The translations under genes were made by a program, and so were the position numbers. Positions 63,001 through 64,000 of a stretch of 64,000 nucleotides of DNA are shown piece after piece. Location: positions 7,033,501 to 7,097,500 of the forward strand of contig NZ_CP031455.1 in assembly GCF_003391135.1 (NCBI RefSeq), in the 5' to 3' direction. The DNA comes from Streptoverticillium olivoreticuli subsp. olivoreticuli (GTDB lineage: Bacteria > Actinomycetota > Actinomycetes > Streptomycetales > Streptomycetaceae). The notes below the pieces were generated by a model, which was not told the DNA's origin, made no database searches, and worked only from the letters and a program-made list of their open reading frames with translations. Each line of letters starts with the position of its first letter. The stretch's first letter is position 1.

Positions 63001-64000
63001 GTCCGCGGCAAGAAGGTCGACTGGAACGCGGCGTACGACGGCACCGGCGCCCGCCGCGTCGACCTGCCCACCTACGCCTTCCAGCGCCAGTCGTACTGGA
63101 TGGCCACCCCGGCCGGGTCCGGCGCGGAGACCAGGGCGGCGGATCCGGCCGACGAGCGCTTCTGGGACGTGGTGGAGCGCGGTGACCTGAGCGCGCTCGC
63201 CGCCGAACTCGACGTCGACCCCGAACTGTCGCTGAGCGCCGCGCTGCCCGCGCTGTCCTCCTGGAAGCGGCAGCGCACCGAGCGCGCCACGGTGGACGGC
63301 TGGCGCTACCGCGCCCTCTGGAAGCCGCTGACCCTCCGCGCGGAGAGCGCGCCGGGCGGCCGGTGGCTGGTCGTCGTTCCCGAGGGGGAGACCCTGTGGG
63401 CCGACGGCGTCGTACGAGTGCTCTCCGAGCGCGGTGCCGAGGCCGAGGTCGTCGGGCTGGGTGCCGGTGTCGACCGTGTGGGTGTGGCCGAGCGGCTGCG
63501 TGCCGAGGTCGGCGACGGCCCGGTGGCGGGTGTGTTCTCGCTGCTGGCCGTTGCGGGCGGTGAGGCCGGGCTGCTGGGCAACGCCGTTCTGGCGCAGGCG
63601 CTTGGCGATGCCGGTGTCGACGCCCCGTTGTGGCTGGCCACGCGTGGTGCGGTGTCGGTGGGTCGTTCCGATGGTCTTGTCGATCCCGCGCAGGCGCTGA
63701 CCTGGGGCCTGGGCCGGGTCGCCGCTCTGGAGCTTCCGGAGCGGTGGGGTGGTCTGGTCGATCTGCCGGAGTCGGTGGACGAGCGGGCACTGACGCGACT
63801 GGTGTCGGTGCTGGCCGGCGCCGGCGCCGGTGCCGAGGACCAGGTCGCGGTCCGTGGCTCCGGGGTGTTCGGGCGTCGGCTGGTGCGGGCTTCGGCGCCC
63901 GCGGGTGCCGGGGACGGCTGGCGGCCGGGTGCCGGCTCCGTGCTGGTGACCGGTGGTACGGGCGCGCTGGGCGCGCAGGTGGCCCGTTGGCTGGTGGGCA
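60049..64000 (+). CDS. Type I polyketide synthase, loading ACP and first module (partial)
   Basis: The frame is open for 1317 residues and leaves the window. Domain order: an N-terminal ACP (about 30-115) with the phosphopantetheine Ser in DLGFDSIAAV; a KS (about 140-560) with active-site DTACSSS (Cys near 313), HGTGTT and SNIGHT; an AT (about 660-960) with GHSIGE (Ser near 765) and HAFH, the malonyl-CoA signature; and the start of a KR (WRYRALWKPL, then TGGTGALG). No DH lies between AT and KR. ATG 60049, 60061 and 60064 are in frame; the last two have a GGGG run upstream. An ACP-only loading unit implies a starter loaded in trans by an acyltransferase and acyl-CoA ligase lying outside the window. 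Confidence 0.92.
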   Translation, partial: MGHAMMSESEDFTPESTGMRDDGPGAVSSWRRRLADLPESGRAEAVLEWVGELVAAAQREASPEPLDPYRPFQDLGFDSIAAVNLHSRLTAATGLRLPVTLAFDHPTPAQLAHHVLAELGFADASGAADPDAATAAFDDGEPIAIIAMSCRFPGDVQSPEELWEIVADGRDVISEFPTGRGWDLAGLYDPDPERAGSSYTREGGFLHDAAEFDPAFFGISPREALAMDPQQRLLLETSWEAFERAGIDPARFRGGRTGVFVGAEQQDYGPRLHEAEEGFEGYLVTGNAASVASGRIAYTFGFEGPTVTVDTACSSSLVALHLAVQALRTGECSLALAGGAAVMANPGSFIAFSRQRGLAPDGRCKPFAAAADGTAWGEGVGMLLVERLSDARKNGHQVLAIVRSTAINQDGASNGLTAPSGPAQQRVIRQALANARLTAAEVDVVEAHGTGTTLGDPIEAQALLATYGQDRPEDRPLLLGSLKSNIGHTQAAAGVGGIIKMVMAMRHETLPRTLHVDAPTPHVDWSAGDIELLTEARDWPRTEERVRRAGISSFGMSGTNAHAIIEQPPSEAEEATAEPNVPGVLPWTLSAKTEAALREQAERLHERLAADPETALTDIGHSLATTRALFEQRAVLVAADRAGFQDALRHLATGDHSPAVVQGSPAAGKLAFLFTGQGSQRLGMGRELYEAYPVFAEALDDAAWYLEEQLELPLLDVLFAEPGSTEAALLDRTDYTQPALFAAEVALHRLLESWGLRPDLLAGHSIGELAAAHVAGVLSLEDACALVAARGRLMQELPAGGAMVAVQASESEVLPLLGDRVGIAAVNGPTSVVVSGDEDAVAGIVTAFRDQGRKTKQLTVSHAFHSPRMDGMLAEFRRVAQALEYTPPRIPVVSNVTGRLATAEELCSPEYWVRHVRDAVRFLDGARALAERGATTFLELGPDAVLTAMVQDCLPDAVDAAYAPALRASRPEAETLTLAVARAYVRGKKVDWNAAYDGTGARRVDLPTYAFQRQSYWMATPAGSGAETRAADPADERFWDVVERGDLSALAAELDVDPELSLSAALPALSSWKRQRTERATVDGWRYRALWKPLTLRAESAPGGRWLVVVPEGETLWADGVVRVLSERGAEAEVVGLGAGVDRVGVAERLRAEVGDGPVAGVFSLLAVAGGEAGLLGNAVLAQALGDAGVDAPLWLATRGAVSVGRSDGLVDPAQALTWGLGRVAALELPERWGGLVDLPESVDERALTRLVSVLAGAGAGAEDQVAVRGSGVFGRRLVRASAPAGAGDGWRPGAGSVLVTGGTGALGAQVARWLVG

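Noticed and set aside
1..64000. CRISPR array near the Cas4-like genes
   Set aside because: No regularly spaced repeat-spacer pattern was seen; the Cas4-like proteins belong to the RecB-type nucleases of the pPIWI_RE block.
1..64000. DNA phosphorothioation, BREX or 7-deazaguanine (Dpd) system
   Set aside because: No DndC/D, PglX/PglZ, DpdA or DNA methyltransferase could be recognised; only an isolated NERD protein resembling PglW is present.

Overview
The window is high-GC DNA with strongly GC-biased third codon positions, tightly packed genes with 4-nt ATGA/GTGA overlaps, frequent GTG starts, rare TTA (bldA-type) codons, a large type I polyketide synthase and a LAL/LuxR regulator. Together these point to Streptomyces or a close relative. 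No tRNA, rRNA or CRISPR array was seen.

Layout. (1) About 0-9.1 kb is a worn accessory zone. It holds an XRE regulator, two Streptomyces-type hypothetical genes, a vapBC-like toxin-antitoxin pair, an excisionase-like HTH gene with its partner but no integrase, a stray copy of the excisionase 3' end 6.3 kb away, a frameshifted hypothetical gene, and a frameshifted TIGR02679/DUF2399 remnant (the JetD-type subunit of a Wadjet type II system). (2) About 9.2-15.1 kb holds defence-type genes: an SF1 helicase fused to a phospholipase-D nuclease, a nuclease-DUF2075 helicase, and a short NERD protein resembling the N-terminus of PglW. (3) About 15.8-44.8 kb is the core of interest. It is a roughly 29-kb block of eleven very large or unusual genes in three transcription groups. 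The left group (+) encodes a DEDDh exonuclease-DinG/XPD-RecQ triple fusion, an unknown 769-aa protein and a 1998-aa AAA/STAND ATPase. The middle group (-) encodes a coiled-coil protein, a Cas4/RecB-like protein with altered catalytic residues, an unknown 503-aa protein and an SF1 helicase. The right group (+) encodes a Cas4-like nuclease followed by a pPIWI_RE three-gene island (REase with zinc ribbon, DinG-like helicase, pPIWI_RE protein). The left group and the divergent middle/right groups are preceded by the same 10-bp-phased TCCAA iterons. TTA codons occur in at least three of the genes. I infer a single co-regulated anti-mobile-element system built around prokaryotic PIWI-RE. (4) About 44.8-45.5 kb is a junction with an ISL3 transposase remnant and what looks like a 2-oxoacid:ferredoxin oxidoreductase beta tail. 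(5) About 45.5-64 kb runs into the start of a type I PKS cluster. It contains a membrane protein, an FAD/NAD-TPR fusion, an Rrf2 regulator, a nitrilase-family amidohydrolase, a type II thioesterase, a LAL regulator, a two-component pair, three membrane/PH-domain genes and the 5' end of a PKS (ACP-KS-AT-KR) cut by the window edge.

Working together. The defence block combines nucleic-acid recognition (pPIWI_RE), unwinding (DinG, RecQ and SF1 helicases) and cutting (REase, two Cas4-like proteins, DEDDh exonuclease) with a signalling-size ATPase. In the PKS cluster, G-tract motifs upstream of the PKS gene and of the thioesterase are candidate targets of the LAL activator. An ACP-only loading module next to an amidohydrolase hints at an amide-derived (for example guanidino/aminobutyryl) starter.
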